The notes: generated by a model not told the origin, from the letters alone. Counted from the first letter of the stretch, positions 1 through 10,560 are shown. The stretch: 51,897 bases of DNA from an uncultured Anaerolineae bacterium (GCA_903822545.1 CAIJPN010000051.1:1-51897), one strand, 5' to 3'. Numbers and translations are program-made.

Positions 1-1640
1 GTAGCGCACCTGGCCCGAGATGCTGCCCAGGTCGGTATCAAGGAAGTCGTTGCCAGTGTTGGACTGACTGGCTGTCAGGCTCACCGGTATTGAGTCGAGG
101 TCGCTGCCGCCATTCTTGTCGTTGGTGCTGGTCGGGTAGGTAGTGCCGTTGGTTTCCTCAACTGTGTAGCTGCCGGGTGTTAAACCAGTGAACAGGTAGT
201 CGCCCGAGCCATCCGTCTGGGTGGTGGCGACTGTAGCACCGCCGCTGTCTTTCAGGGTGATGAGAATCCCGCTGATGCCGGTTTCAGCATCGCCGAGCAC
301 ACCATCCCCATCGGCATCGTAGCGCACCTGGCCAGAGATGCTGCCCAGGTTGGTATCGAGGAAGTCGTTGCCAGTGCTGGACTGACCTGCGAACAACGAC
401 GCAAAAATGGTGTCGATGTCGTTGTCGAGGTTGCCATCAGAATCGTTGGTACTGGTTGGGTAATCGGAGCTATTGCTCGCAACAACTTTATAATTATCCG
501 GCAATAAGTTGGAGAAGCTATAGTTGCCGGAACCATCCGTTTGGGTGGTGGCAACTATGCCCAGGTTGCTATCATAGAGGGTGATGATCACACCGCTAAT
601 GCCGGTTTCAGAATCAAGCAGATCACCATCAGCATCGGCATCGTAACGCACCTGGCCAGAGATGGAGCCGTTAGTTGCATCGAGGAAATCGTTGTCCAGG
701 CTGGTTTCACTCGGCCCGAGAGCCACTGCGATGGTATCCAGGTTATTAGAGACATTACCATCCGCATCGTTGGTGCTGAGCGGGTAGGTGGTACCGTTGG
801 TTTCCTCAACTGTGTAGCTGCCGGGTGTTAAACCAGTGAACAGGTAGTCGCCCGAGCCATCCGTCTGGGTGGTGGCGACCGTAGCACCGCCGCTGTCTTT
901 CAGGGTAATCAGAATCCCGCTGATGCCGGAATCTGGATCCAAAAGGTAGCCATCCCCGTTTGTATCATAGCGTACCTGGCCTGAGATGCTGCCCAGGTCG
1001 GTATCAAGGAAGTCGTTGCCAGAGTTAGCCTGACTGGCTAAAAGGGTCACCGATATCGAGTCGATGTTACTGCCCCCATCTTTGTCGTTGGTGCTGGTCG
1101 GGTAGGTGGTGCCGTTAGTTTCCACGACTGTGTAGCTGCCGGGAGTCAGGTTGGCAAACTGGTAATAGCCACCACTGTCAGTCTGGGTGGTGGCGACTGT
1201 AGCACCGCCGCTGTCTTTCAGGGTGATGAGAATCCCGCTGATGCCGGTTTCGACATCGCCGAGCACACCATCCCCATCAGCATCGTAGCGCACCTGGCCC
1301 GAGATGGATGCTTTATCCGTATCGAGGAAATTGTTCCCGGTATTGTTTTGGCCCGGGGTAAGCGTTACAGCAATCTTGTCGAGCGTGTTACCACTACCAT
1401 CTTTATCGTAAGTGCTGGTCGGGTAGGATGAATCATTGCTCTCTTCCACCGTGTAGGCACCTGGAGGCAGGTTGATAAAGGAGTAATTGCCAGAACCATC
1501 CGTCTGGGTGGTAGCAATCACTACGCCGCTGTTGTCTTTCAGCGTTATGGTAACACCAGGTATGCCAGAATCACCATCAGCCGGGTCGCCATTGCTGTCC
1601 GAGTCATAGCGCACCTGGCCCGAAATGTTGCCAGGCTGGT
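1..1640 (-). repeat. Tandem SISGQVRYD module array inside the giant protein
   Basis: The conserved block encoding GQVRYD recurs on the complementary strand at about 1, 319, 643, 967, 1285 and 1606, a period of 318-324 bp (106-108 codons). Each copy carries one SdrD_B-like module. Long stretches between copies (for example around 130-300, 790-960 and 1080-1260) are nearly identical at DNA level, so the array is recent or homogenised. It continues past the left window edge. Confidence 0.9.
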
Positions 1641-4600
1641 ACAGGCCCGCGTCAATGCTGTTATCGGTGTCGCCCGCTACAAATGTGTATGTGGCGGTCT
1701 TGCCGGTCGCAACGATGGCATCGCTGTCTACGGCATCGTTGCCGCCCACATTCACCGGGCTGAAAACATACCCCGAAGGTGCTGTGAACCCAACCACGTA
1801 CGTCCCAGCCGCTACCGTGAACTGGTACAGGCCGGAAGAATTCGTAGCAGTTGTAGCCACCTCCGTTGAGCCATCAGATGCGTACAACGTCACCAGAACA
1901 TTTTGAATGCCCAATTCGCCAGCATCCTGGATACCGTCCGCATTCGCATCGTTCCAGACAAAATTACCCAGGATAACTGGTTTCCAGTCATAGAAGTTAT
2001 TGCCGGTATTGTTCACCCCAGCCACTACTGTGACGGCAATGGTATTGTCCGTGCCACCATCTTTATCTCCCGTAGAAGTATACCCGGTGGGATCGGTCTC
2101 ATCCACTCTATACGTTCCTGCCGGAACATTACTGAAAGTGTAGTTCCCGCTCGAATTCGTTTCAGTTGTGGCAATCAACGTTGTTCCCTGATACAGGGAT
2201 ACCACCACTGTCGGGATGCCCGTATCTCCTGGCGTGTTGCCGCCACTGCCATCCTTATCGTCATACACCGTACCGCTGACGTTCGACACCTGGTACAGGC
2301 CCGCATCGACGGTAGTAGTTGCGGATGTTACGGTCAGCGCAGCCGTCAGGCCAGTGGTGATATCTGCATCACTGTCTACTGCATCATCACTGCCAACGTT
2401 CGCAGTGCTGAAGGCATAACCAGTGGGCAGGCTAAACCCAACAGTGTAAGTTGCCGGGGTTACGGTAAAGGCGTAAAGGCCGCTGGAATTGGTCGCAGTT
2501 GTTGCGACAGCAGTGTTGCTATTGTCGTACAACGTCACCAGCACATTTTGAATGCCTGACTCGCCAGCATCCTGGATACCATCTGCGTCCGCATCGTTCC
2601 ACACAAAATCGCCGACGATCACAGGCTGGTACATGCCGGCATCAATACTGCTGTTCGTTTCTCCCGAAGCCAACGTGTACGAACCAGTCTTGCCGGTTGC
2701 AACGATGGTATCGCTGTCTGCTGCATCGTTGCCGCCCACATTCGCCGGGCTGAAGGCGTAGCCGGTGGGCAAGTCAAACCCAACCGTGTACGTTGCCGGG
2801 GTTACGGTAAAGGCATACAGGCCGCTGGAATTGGTCGCAGTTGTTGCGATAGCATTGTTGCTATTGTCGTACAACGTCACCAGCACATTTTGAATGCCTG
2901 ACTCGCCAGCATCCTGGATGCCATCAACATTCACATCGTTCCAGACAAAATCGCTAATGGTGGCAAAACGGTACATGCCCGCATCGATGGTAGTGGTTGC
3001 GGTTGTGATGGTGAGCGCAGCCGTCAGGCCAGTGGTGATGTTTGCATCACTATCTACAGTATCATCACTGCCCACATTCGCCGGGCTGAAGGCGTAGCCG
3101 GTGGGCAAGCCAAACCCAACCGTGTACGTTGCCGGGGTTACGGTAAAGGCATACAGGCCGCTGGAATTGGTCGCAGTTGTTGCGACAGCATTGTTGCTAT
3201 TGTCGTACAACGTCACCAAAACATTCTGAATGCCCAACTCGCCAGCATCCTGGATACCATTCAAATCTACATCTTCCCATACGAAATCGCCTATAGAGGT
3301 GGACTCGGAAACAAGTACATCTTCATCCTCTTCAGGGTCGAGGCCTATCGGGGTGTTAGAATCCTGACCATCGGTGCCAATATCGTCGATGGTACCGGTC
3401 TCTGTGCTGTAGGCTGAGACAGTATTGTCATACGTATTCGCTATAGCGTTATTCAGGATCAGGGTGATGGTGATCTGCTTGGTTGCGCCTGAAACGAGGC
3501 TGTCTGAGCCGCTGAGCAGGTTTTGAACGGTGGCGCCATTGAAAGTGCCATTTGCCGTCAGGCCGGAATCTACGCTGACGCTTTCAACGGTATATTTCCC
3601 TTCGCCAAAAACCGAATCCAAATCTTCTACTGCCTGGATGTTGGTCAATGTTTCAGTGCCGGTATTGCGCAAGGTAACGATATAGATAACCGTCCCGGTG
3701 GGAGAAACTGCCGGGGTGGAGGTATCCTTATCAACAGTCATCGCCCAGGAATTTTCGTAATCTTCCACTTCGCCGCCGCTGAAAAGGCCGCTATAAGCAA
3801 CGCTCGGGATAAGCGGGGCACTGGTAAAGAGCCGGAAGCGGCTGTAGAGGTTGGTATCGCCGTTGTTGCCAAAGGTGGCGCCTGGAATGGTTATATTGAA
3901 GTTGTAAGCGCCGCTAGATGCAATGGCAGTGCTGGCAACAAATTCATTTTGGTTATCAAAAACGCCATTCTGGTTGAAATCGATCCAGCCAGCCAGCCAG
4001 CCTGAGCCAGTTACGTTTACGGTGATGGCATTGTTGATGGTAGTGTTGTTGGCCCAGGTGTTGGTGTTGTTAAAAGTTACGCCATCATCACCGGTATCGT
4101 TGATAGCATACAAGCCGCGTGCATCCGTTTCTGTGGTGATGGTGCTTCCCAGATAAAGGGATGCAGAATAAGTATGGCGCGCACCGTCAGATACCAGGGA
4201 TGTTTTGTAGCTGTTGGGCAGATCACCAAAGTCAGGAATCTGGGTCGACTTGAAGGCGAAGTCACGGTTCACAGCATCGCCACTCATGGTAATAACCTGG
4301 TTGGCGGCAGAGACTGCTGAACCAACCGTGGTTGTATTGACAGCCAGGGTTTGGTACCCGGCTGCGGAGGGCAACAATGCCGCAGTGGTGGTCAGGCCCA
4401 GGTACGATTGCGGGGCGTTGAGGCCAACCAGGTAGCGCTGACTACCAACGGTGGCGATTAAATTCGTGAAGCTGTAATCGCCAAACGAGTAGGTGGCGGT
4501 GCTTGCCATGTATGTGGCCGGTTCACCGGCATCATATTTGTTGTTGGCGGTGGTATCGGTGTAGATGTACAGGCTGACGCCGACACCGTTATAGGCAAAT

Positions 4601-7600
4601 TCGCCGGTGCCCACGCCGGTGGTACCGCTGCCGCAGACCCCATCCACGTTGGAGGGGCTATCAAAGCAGACGGTACCGTTCAGGCTCAAGAGGCCAGCGT
4701 TGTATTTGTAGCCGAAGTCCACATTCAGGTTGCAGTTTGCGCAAGCACCCGCGCCGATGTCAGTAACTACGCCGGAGCCGTTGATCGTCACCAGAGTGGT
4801 GCCATTGGGGGTTCCAGTATCGGGATCATACGAACTGGCAAATCCGGCGGGGTCGGAAACTTTCACCGTCCAGGTGCTGTTGACGGGCAGCCCCTGGAAA
4901 AAGTACATACCCTCGCTGTTGGTTTTCACAGTGAAGCTGTATGCGCCGCTGGTAATGGTGACTGTTACTCCCGGAAGGCCGATCTCACCTGGTTCCTGGA
5001 TGCCATTAACGTTTTGGTCAAACCAGACCCGGTCGCCGAAAGCGGTGGTCGGTTTGTAACCAAAATCTGCGCCCATGTAGGATGAGCCAGGGTATAGGTA
5101 CATCCCTGCGCTGTTATCGCAAACAGCCAGGGATATTGTGCAGACTGCGCCATCCGCGTTCGGGTCGGTTGTCAGATCGGAAGTAGCGATCGGGGCGGAG
5201 GTTTTATCCACAACCACCATGTAGGGCATACCGTTTTTGTCGGTATCCAACCCAAAGAAGGCGTAATTGCCAGTGGAGTTGGTGACGGTGGTATTTAGCA
5301 AGCTGCCCAGGGTGTCGCCGGGGTCGTAGCGTTCGTCATTGTTATTGTCGATGAACGTGTATAGGTTGACGGTAACGCCTGGGATTCCTGGCTCGCCAAT
5401 ATCAATGGTGCCATTGACGTTTACATCCCAGAAGATGGTGTCGCCGATGGCGGCCAGGGGCGCGAAGCCAAAGTCGGCATCCATCCGGATAACGTCATTT
5501 TCCACCGTATCACCAAAGCAGAGGCCAGTGGCCGTATCGGTGCAGGTGACGCCAGACTGCATGTTCTTGATCGAGGTGACCGCATTGCCAGAAATCACCA
5601 CTTCATACTGGTATGCGCCAGTTGGAACCGATACGATGCCAAAAGCGTCGGTAGGCAGGTCAGGGTCGGCAATGTTTGCGGTAACGCGATACTTGCCGTT
5701 GGGCAAGTTGGAGAAGTAATACTTGCCACTAGCGTTTGTGACTGTGCTCAGGGCGTTCACCCAAGTTTCGTTGTTATCGAAATCGGTATAGAGCCAGACG
5801 GTAATGTTGGGGATGGCGGTTTCCGCGGTGCCATCCTGAACGCTGCTTCCGTTTTTGTCATAGTAGACGGTGTCGCCGATGGTAACGATACCGGAAGGCT
5901 GGTAACCAAAGTCAAATTGATAATATCCGGCGCTGTTGATTGTGGTTGTTCCTAATCCATCACAGGAAGTACAGGTAGTTCCATATTGTTCAGGATCGCC
6001 AGTTTGGTTCAAGGAAATACTTGGAAGGCTGGAATCAACCACCTGGACGGTATAAATCCCATTACGTAAAGATGAGAAGGTGTATAAAGCGCCGCTAGTT
6101 GTGGATGTGGTGGACAGCAAGTTGTTCCCGGCATCATACAAGCGCAACACTACATTCGGGATAATCTCATCACCGGCGTCCCGAACTCCATCACCATTCC
6201 AGTCAAAATATACTTCGTTGCCTAAAGAATAGGTGGTGGGAGGCACGTTATAGCCAAAATTGATATTGGTGCGGTTTTCATTCGCCGCCGCGCTGATAAT
6301 ACCCATCGCCGTAACTGATGCTGAATTAAGCGGGTCTGCATCTGCAAAAGCTTGGTTGTCGCAGGTTGTGCCGCCACATATACCCGTAGTCGTCACGCTT
6401 GGGTCTGCATACAGGCCAAGCCCTGGCAGTGTGGTAGTGTTGTTTACCCTTACCTGGTAAGCACCCTGTCTCAGGAACGGGAATTCATAATAACCACTGC
6501 TATTGGTGTAGGTGGTGCGGAAAGGCGCCCAATAGTTGCCATTGGTTGCGTTGGCACACGATTTGTTCGGGGTAGTGGTTTCAAAAGTGACACCATCCGA
6601 TTTAACACAGGCATACAGGGTGATACCCACGCCTTGCAAAGGAACGTCGCCTGCTTCAAGCGCACAAGTACCGCCAGAACCGGGGGTACAGGTTGCTCCA
6701 CCCAAGTAGTACCAACCTGATGTGCCGTTGTCATCAAAAATTTCGCCAGAAATTTTTCCATTCGCTGTAGCGGTTGTGATAGTCACTTGCGAAGTGGATG
6801 TTCCATTATTAGATGTCAAACCATTATCGAACTTCGCCCCTCCCAAAACATTCGTCAGGGCTGTATTAACCGCATTTGTGACCGCTGAAGTCGCGCGGAA
6901 GGTTACGACAATGTCTTTATAAGAGCCGGGGGCAACCGGCCCCACATCGGCCCATTGGATGATCCCACCAGCCTCATCTATGGTAGTGGCTGGGGGTACC
7001 GAAGACATAAAATCCAGGTTGGCAGTGGGGAATTGATCTTCGAGCGGAACCGGGCTGAGGGTGGTGCCTGTTGGGTTGGGGCAAGGCTGGTTTGTGGTAA
7101 CCAGGAAAGCGGCTGCATCCACATTTAAGTTGCCCGAATAGCTGCCTGTGCCTTTGCCAGCCTTGATTTGCAAACCGGAAGAATTGCTGGCAAAATCGCT
7201 GGCTGTCCACGCTTTTAGTGCTGTAACGTCAGCAGTAATTTCATATTTGGATCCCGTCGGCCCTGTAAAGAAGCTGGTATCGGTTAACGTGGCAGACGGT
7301 GAGGAAGATCCCAGGGTATTGTAGTAAGTCGAAATAACCACGTTGGCACCAGCTGTCAAGTTCGCACGTTCAGAAGCCAGAACTTTGTATTTGACGTTGG
7401 TAATGCTGCCCGGCAGTGCGGCCGGGTCAATGTTAAAACCATACAAACCGATAATGTTGTCGTTAGCCGAAAGGTCTGTGTAGGCATAAATCGCATCCGG
7501 ATTACCGACCGCCGATGCTGGCAATATATATTGCTGGTTCGTCGCCCCGCCAAAAGTACCTGCACCGGTTGCGCCAGATGCCAGGGAACTCCAAAGAGTA

Positions 7601-10035
7601 TAGGTGCAGGAAGTAGGCGTGCTAATTCCGCCTGGGAGGTTATTAAAAACCCGAATCGTGTAAGTGACCGTATCGCCAACGTAAATCGTCCCAAAGGTAT
7701 CGATACCTTTGTAGAGAGACAGGGCAGGCGCAAAACCAAAATCCAGTGAAGTGGCACAGTTTGACCCCGAAATGGAACAGCTACGGTTATCTGGTGTGGT
7801 AATACCAAATCCAGATGGGATGTCACCCGGCGTAGTTGGGTTGGTTTCGCTATCAGTTATATCTGCAACAGTCCTATAAGTACCGTTGGGGAGTCTATCA
7901 AAGAAGTAATAACCGCTCGAATTCGTAGCTGTGGTAGCTACCAGGGTTGAACCATAGTAAAGAGATACTGTTACACCTGTTGTATCGCTATCAACAACAG
8001 AATCGCCGATCCCGACCTCGCCAGTATCCTTGAAACCATTAGCGAAGTAACTACCCGTACCATTATCCTGGTACACATAACCAAAAAGGCTGTACGGCCC
8101 GGTAATCAGCGTCGTCACATCATCGCAGACAAAACCGACGCCGTTGCCCAGTTTAAGACAGCTATAGTTTGTCACCAAAGGCGGCGGGTTAGAAGCTGCC
8201 GATGGGGCCGTCGCCTGGAAAGTAACCGTGCCCGTCACATCTCCGCCACCGCTGGCCTTTTGTTGGATCGGTTCTGGCAACCACCACTGGAGCTTGAGCT
8301 GCTGGCTGGCGAGCGGACCGCTCACAGCACCAACGGTCGGGGTGCCAGTATTCCACGTCACACCATTATCCGATGAATACAGCAGGGTAGCCGTCAGCGA
8401 AGATACCGAATAATTCCCCATCGCAATGGTCGTGCTGGCAGAAACAAACGCCATCCCAATCGGGATGGTATCTTCTGCCACCAGCGCCATGCCCAAACTT
8501 GGCGTGCCGACTGAAATAGTCATAGCGGATGGCTTGGCTTCGGGCAGGGTAAAGGTCATGCTGTACTTCACCGTCCCACCCGGCGCAACCGATGTGATCT
8601 CATTGTTATTAACATCTAGCGCCTGCTTAACATAACCCATCCCCGATTCCTGGCCTTGCAGCGGCGGGGCGCCAGCGCCGAAGTCACCATTAAACTTTTC
8701 GTTATCAAAACCGGAGGCTACTTCCTGGTACGGGGTTAACCCGGCGGTACAGGCACCATCCAACGAGGCGTATTCATAGTACACCAGGCCTACCGCCCCA
8801 TTGTTATTATCAGGGATATTCTCAAAATACATCTGGTCAACAAACGGAATCAACAAATTGCTGCCGTCCGTCAATTTGACCACCACGATACCGTAAGTTT
8901 TCACCAGCCGGAAACAGCCCGGGTCATACGTCCCGGCATCTCCAACCGGCTGCACCCAGGCATTACGGTCTGGAACAAGGTCATAGTTGTTGTCGAACCC
9001 GGCCCCCACATTACCGAAATCGTACCAGATGCCCTGGCTGATGGCGGTCTGCCCAGGGTACACCGTGCCCGTGCCGCCGGGCGTCCAGGTGCTCCAGCCG
9101 GTTACAAGCTGGATGGCTTTCACATACTCATCCGGCACCTTATTATCGCCATTCGGCCAGATTTTGTTTGCCATTGCAGAGATTTCATTGCGCATGGTGG
9201 CATAGCGGGTATAGAAAGATGAGTTGGCGCCAGTATTTGAACCATAATTGCCCCAAAAATCATACTGAAGCCAGAGATCATCGTCCGGCTTTACATCACC
9301 AGCCACCGAAACCCATTTGCCGCCCACCAGGGCTTTGCGCGGGTAAGATACCAGCCAATACTCCGTGCGACACTCCCCAGGTGCCAGGGTGCCGATATAA
9401 CGGGCAGCATCTATCGCCCCAAGTGAACCACCCTCATGTTGGAGCGCGTAAATGCGCGTTTTGTCGCCATAATCTGTCCGGGTGGCTCCATTCAAACCCG
9501 GATTTTCATCAATGGTTGTGCGTTGGGGGTACACCCCCGGCTGGCTGCTTACCCCGCCGTTATAGCTACCGATGTAAGCCCAGACATTGCTGATGGAACT
9601 GGAAGTGCTTGTATTGCAATACTTGGCGCCTACAGTAGCCGCACTTGGGCCATAGGACGATGGCGAAAGCACGTTTGAATCAACGATAAAGTTATACGCA
9701 GTGATCGGCTCAATCGAGAGCGTTCCGTAATTGGAAGGCGGCGTAACCGGGGCCGAATAGGCCGGGGCAGCACTGCCCGTGCGAGGTTGAACCGTATCAG
9801 TTTTCAGGGAATTGGGCGGGGCAAGAGTATAGTCCAACCCATTCAATTCCTGCACCCAATCCGGAACATCGGCTGACACAGATGTCGCTGAAGTTGGAGC
9901 AGGTGCCGCCGGAGCTGCCAAAACGCTCCCTGCAGGCGCAAACAAGCCAACCACATATACAAAAACGACCGTTAAATTAACGATCGTTCGCAAAATGGTT
10001 ACATTCTTCTCTGAAAAAACAAAGAAACGGTTCAT
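1..10035 (-). CDS. Giant secreted SdrD/CnaB-repeat surface protein, C-terminus outside window
   Basis: An uninterrupted minus-strand frame opens with ATG at 10035, behind a purine-rich AAGGA, and runs to base 1 without a stop: at least 3,345 residues, partial. Residues about 12-40 form a hydrophobic segment ending in SVLA-APA, read as a signal peptide or anchor. A unique region of about 640 residues follows, then at least 17 SdrD_B/CnaB-type modules, seen as G(D/N)xVxxDxNxDGxxDxGExGIxxVxVxLYD followed by TxxxGxYxFxxLxxGxYxV. A GEVEDY(E) motif lies near residue 2085 (about 3780), followed by a DUF11-like stretch. The last 1.6 kb is a tandem array of modules starting SISGQVRYDADGDG. Such Ca-binding-style Ig modules form stalks of adhesins or cell-envelope proteins. 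Attachment mode and ligand are unknown because the C-terminus is missing. Confidence 0.93.
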   Translation of the reverse strand, partial: MNRFFVFSEKNVTILRTIVNLTVVFVYVVGLFAPAGSVLAAPAAPAPTSATSVSADVPDWVQELNGLDYTLAPPNSLKTDTVQPRTGSAAPAYSAPVTPPSNYGTLSIEPITAYNFIVDSNVLSPSSYGPSAATVGAKYCNTSTSSSISNVWAYIGSYNGGVSSQPGVYPQRTTIDENPGLNGATRTDYGDKTRIYALQHEGGSLGAIDAARYIGTLAPGECRTEYWLVSYPRKALVGGKWVSVAGDVKPDDDLWLQYDFWGNYGSNTGANSSFYTRYATMRNEISAMANKIWPNGDNKVPDEYVKAIQLVTGWSTWTPGGTGTVYPGQTAISQGIWYDFGNVGAGFDNNYDLVPDRNAWVQPVGDAGTYDPGCFRLVKTYGIVVVKLTDGSNLLIPFVDQMYFENIPDNNNGAVGLVYYEYASLDGACTAGLTPYQEVASGFDNEKFNGDFGAGAPPLQGQESGMGYVKQALDVNNNEITSVAPGGTVKYSMTFTLPEAKPSAMTISVGTPSLGMALVAEDTIPIGMAFVSASTTIAMGNYSVSSLTATLLYSSDNGVTWNTGTPTVGAVSGPLASQQLKLQWWLPEPIQQKASGGGDVTGTVTFQATAPSAASNPPPLVTNYSCLKLGNGVGFVCDDVTTLITGPYSLFGYVYQDNGTGSYFANGFKDTGEVGIGDSVVDSDTTGVTVSLYYGSTLVATTATNSSGYYFFDRLPNGTYRTVADITDSETNPTTPGDIPSGFGITTPDNRSCSISGSNCATSLDFGFAPALSLYKGIDTFGTIYVGDTVTYTIRVFNNLPGGISTPTSCTYTLWSSLASGATGAGTFGGATNQQYILPASAVGNPDAIYAYTDLSANDNIIGLYGFNIDPAALPGSITNVKYKVLASERANLTAGANVVISTYYNTLGSSSPSATLTDTSFFTGPTGSKYEITADVTALKAWTASDFASNSSGLQIKAGKGTGSYSGNLNVDAAAFLVTTNQPCPNPTGTTLSPVPLEDQFPTANLDFMSSVPPATTIDEAGGIIQWADVGPVAPGSYKDIVVTFRATSAVTNAVNTALTNVLGGAKFDNGLTSNNGTSTSQVTITTATANGKISGEIFDDNGTSGWYYLGGATCTPGSGGTCALEAGDVPLQGVGITLYACVKSDGVTFETTTPNKSCANATNGNYWAPFRTTYTNSSGYYEFPFLRQGAYQVRVNNTTTLPGLGLYADPSVTTTGICGGTTCDNQAFADADPLNSASVTAMGIISAAANENRTNINFGYNVPPTTYSLGNEVYFDWNGDGVRDAGDEIIPNVVLRLYDAGNNLLSTTSTTSGALYTFSSLRNGIYTVQVVDSSLPSISLNQTGDPEQYGTTCTSCDGLGTTTINSAGYYQFDFGYQPSGIVTIGDTVYYDKNGSSVQDGTAETAIPNITVWLYTDFDNNETWVNALSTVTNASGKYYFSNLPNGKYRVTANIADPDLPTDAFGIVSVPTGAYQYEVVISGNAVTSIKNMQSGVTCTDTATGLCFGDTVENDVIRMDADFGFAPLAAIGDTIFWDVNVNGTIDIGEPGIPGVTVNLYTFIDNNNDERYDPGDTLGSLLNTTVTNSTGNYAFFGLDTDKNGMPYMVVVDKTSAPIATSDLTTDPNADGAVCTISLAVCDNSAGMYLYPGSSYMGADFGYKPTTAFGDRVWFDQNVNGIQEPGEIGLPGVTVTITSGAYSFTVKTNSEGMYFFQGLPVNSTWTVKVSDPAGFASSYDPDTGTPNGTTLVTINGSGVVTDIGAGACANCNLNVDFGYKYNAGLLSLNGTVCFDSPSNVDGVCGSGTTGVGTGEFAYNGVGVSLYIYTDTTANNKYDAGEPATYMASTATYSFGDYSFTNLIATVGSQRYLVGLNAPQSYLGLTTTAALLPSAAGYQTLAVNTTTVGSAVSAANQVITMSGDAVNRDFAFKSTQIPDFGDLPNSYKTSLVSDGARHTYSASLYLGSTITTETDARGLYAINDTGDDGVTFNNTNTWANNTTINNAITVNVTGSGWLAGWIDFNQNGVFDNQNEFVASTAIASSGAYNFNITIPGATFGNNGDTNLYSRFRLFTSAPLIPSVAYSGLFSGGEVEDYENSWAMTVDKDTSTPAVSPTGTVIYIVTLRNTGTETLTNIQAVEDLDSVFGEGKYTVESVSVDSGLTANGTFNGATVQNLLSGSDSLVSGATKQITITLILNNAIANTYDNTVSAYSTETGTIDDIGTDGQDSNTPIGLDPEEDEDVLVSESTSIGDFVWEDVDLNGIQDAGELGIQNVLVTLYDNSNNAVATTATNSSGLYAFTVTPATYTVGFGLPTGYAFSPANVGSDDTVDSDANITTGLTAALTITTATTTIDAGMYRFATISDFVWNDVNVDGIQDAGESGIQNVLVTLYDNSNNAIATTATNSSGLYAFTVTPATYTVGFDLPTGYAFSPANVGGNDAADSDTIVATGKTGSYTLASGETNSSIDAGMYQPVIVGDFVWNDADADGIQDAGESGIQNVLVTLYDNSNTAVATTATNSSGLYAFTVTPATYTVGFSLPTGYAFSTANVGSDDAVDSDADITTGLTAALTVTSATTTVDAGLYQVSNVSGTVYDDKDGSGGNTPGDTGIPTVVVSLYQGTTLIATTETNSSGNYTFSNVPAGTYRVDETDPTGYTSTGDKDGGTDNTIAVTVVAGVNNTGNNFYDWKPVILGNFVWNDANADGIQDAGELGIQNVLVTLYASDGSTEVATTATNSSGLYQFTVAAGTYVVGFTAPSGYVFSPVNVGGNDAVDSDAIVATGKTATYTFVAGDTDNSIDAGLYQPGNISGQVRYDSDSNGDPADGDSGIPGVTITLKDNSGVVIATTQTDGSGNYSFINLPPGAYTVEESNDSSYPTSTYDKDGSGNTLDKIAVTLTPGQNNTGNNFLDTDKASISGQVRYDADGDGVLGDVETGISGILITLKDSGGATVATTQTDSGGYYQFANLTPGSYTVVETNGTTYPTSTNDKDGGSNIDSISVTLLASQANSGNDFLDTDLGSISGQVRYDTNGDGYLLDPDSGISGILITLKDSGGATVATTQTDGSGDYLFTGLTPGSYTVEETNGTTYPLSTNDADGNVSNNLDTIAVALGPSETSLDNDFLDATNGSISGQVRYDADADGDLLDSETGISGVIITLYDSNLGIVATTQTDGSGNYSFSNLLPDNYKVVASNSSDYPTSTNDSDGNLDNDIDTIFASLFAGQSSTGNDFLDTNLGSISGQVRYDADGDGVLGDAETGISGILITLKDSGGATVATTQTDGSGDYLFTGLTPGSYTVEETNGTTYPTSTNDKNGGSDLDSIPVSLTASQSNTGNDFLDTDLGSISGQVRY
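1900..3300 (-). repeat. Second module array (GIQDAGESGIQNVLVTLYD type)
   Basis: The DNA block coding for DGIQDAGE(S/L)GIQNVLVTLY occurs near 1912, 2560, 2905 and 3239 (+ coordinates), giving modules of about 115 codons, with one divergent SGTVYDDKDGSG module interposed near 2290. The stretches encoding TNSSGLYAFTVTPATYTVGF are nearly identical between copies. This is a separate repeat subfamily from the 1-1640 array, within the same reading frame. Confidence 0.85.
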
Positions 10036-10387
10036 GGGTTTTCTATCCTTCCACAATTAATGGAATTTCTTTACACAACAACGGCCAGAAAATAATTACA
10101 AAAACCAAATACCGGGCCTTATCCTATGGATAACAAGCCCGCCAGAGACAAAAACCACACCATAACTATAAAATATTTTGCGCAAATTGTCACTATACTA
10201 AAAGATACTTATTACAAACCCAGCGTAAGACTTAAGTCTAGCCAGGCAATTCTCCAGCAAAAAACAACGCTCTCAACAACAGGCAATGTCCAGAGCATTG
10301 AGGCAACCCCATATCCATATTCTCGCTTCAATCGCAAACAATATGGATTTCACAATACAGGCGTTTCAGGAAGATAAAACCATCAGC

Positions 10388-10540
10388 GCGATGATGAGAA
10401 TCGCCAAAATAAAACGAAACCTACCTAAAACGGCCGGTTTCGCTACTGGCTCCCTTTGACCTTATCCCCTTTCGGGAAAAGCGACCAACTTACAGTCAAA
10501 GATCGGCACCTCCGCATTAGCAATTTTGGATGATCACCGC
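10388..10540 (-). ncRNA. Candidate structured leader RNA of the giant surface protein (class not recognised)
   Basis: On the minus strand several helices nest: an outer stem GCGGTGAT (10540-10533) with ATCATCGC (10395-10388, one G-U pair); CTTTGAC (10501-10495) with GTCAAAG (10460-10454), enclosing a TCCC-GAAA-GGGA tetraloop hairpin near 10465-10477; and CGAAACC with GGTTTCG (10442-10436 and 10421-10415). It starts about 15 nt after the predicted transcription start and lies about 350 nt ahead of the ATG, a geometry typical of riboswitches or other cis-regulatory RNAs. I compared it mentally with c-di-GMP-I/II, c-di-AMP, cobalamin, fluoride and M-box consensus motifs and found no convincing match. 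Function is inferred from pairing and position only. Confidence 0.5.
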
Positions 10541-10560
10541 CCTGTAACAAATTTAATATA

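Noticed and set aside
1-3300. CRISPR array from regularly spaced repeats
   Set aside because: The repeat unit is over 300 bp, encodes protein modules in frame, and has no short unique spacers.
1-9700. Many plus-strand frames of 60-220 codons opposite the giant gene
   Set aside because: They are shadows of the long minus-strand frame, lack ribosome sites and repeat with the modules.
10126-10377. 83-codon open frame on the plus strand in the giant-protein leader
   Set aside because: No ribosome site, composition unlike a protein, and it lies opposite the structured leader of the minus-strand gene.
10388-10540. Assignment of the leader RNA to c-di-GMP, c-di-AMP or cobalamin riboswitches
   Set aside because: The characteristic junction strings of those classes (such as the c-di-GMP-I ACGCAAAGCC-type segment or the B12 box) are not present; left as unclassified.
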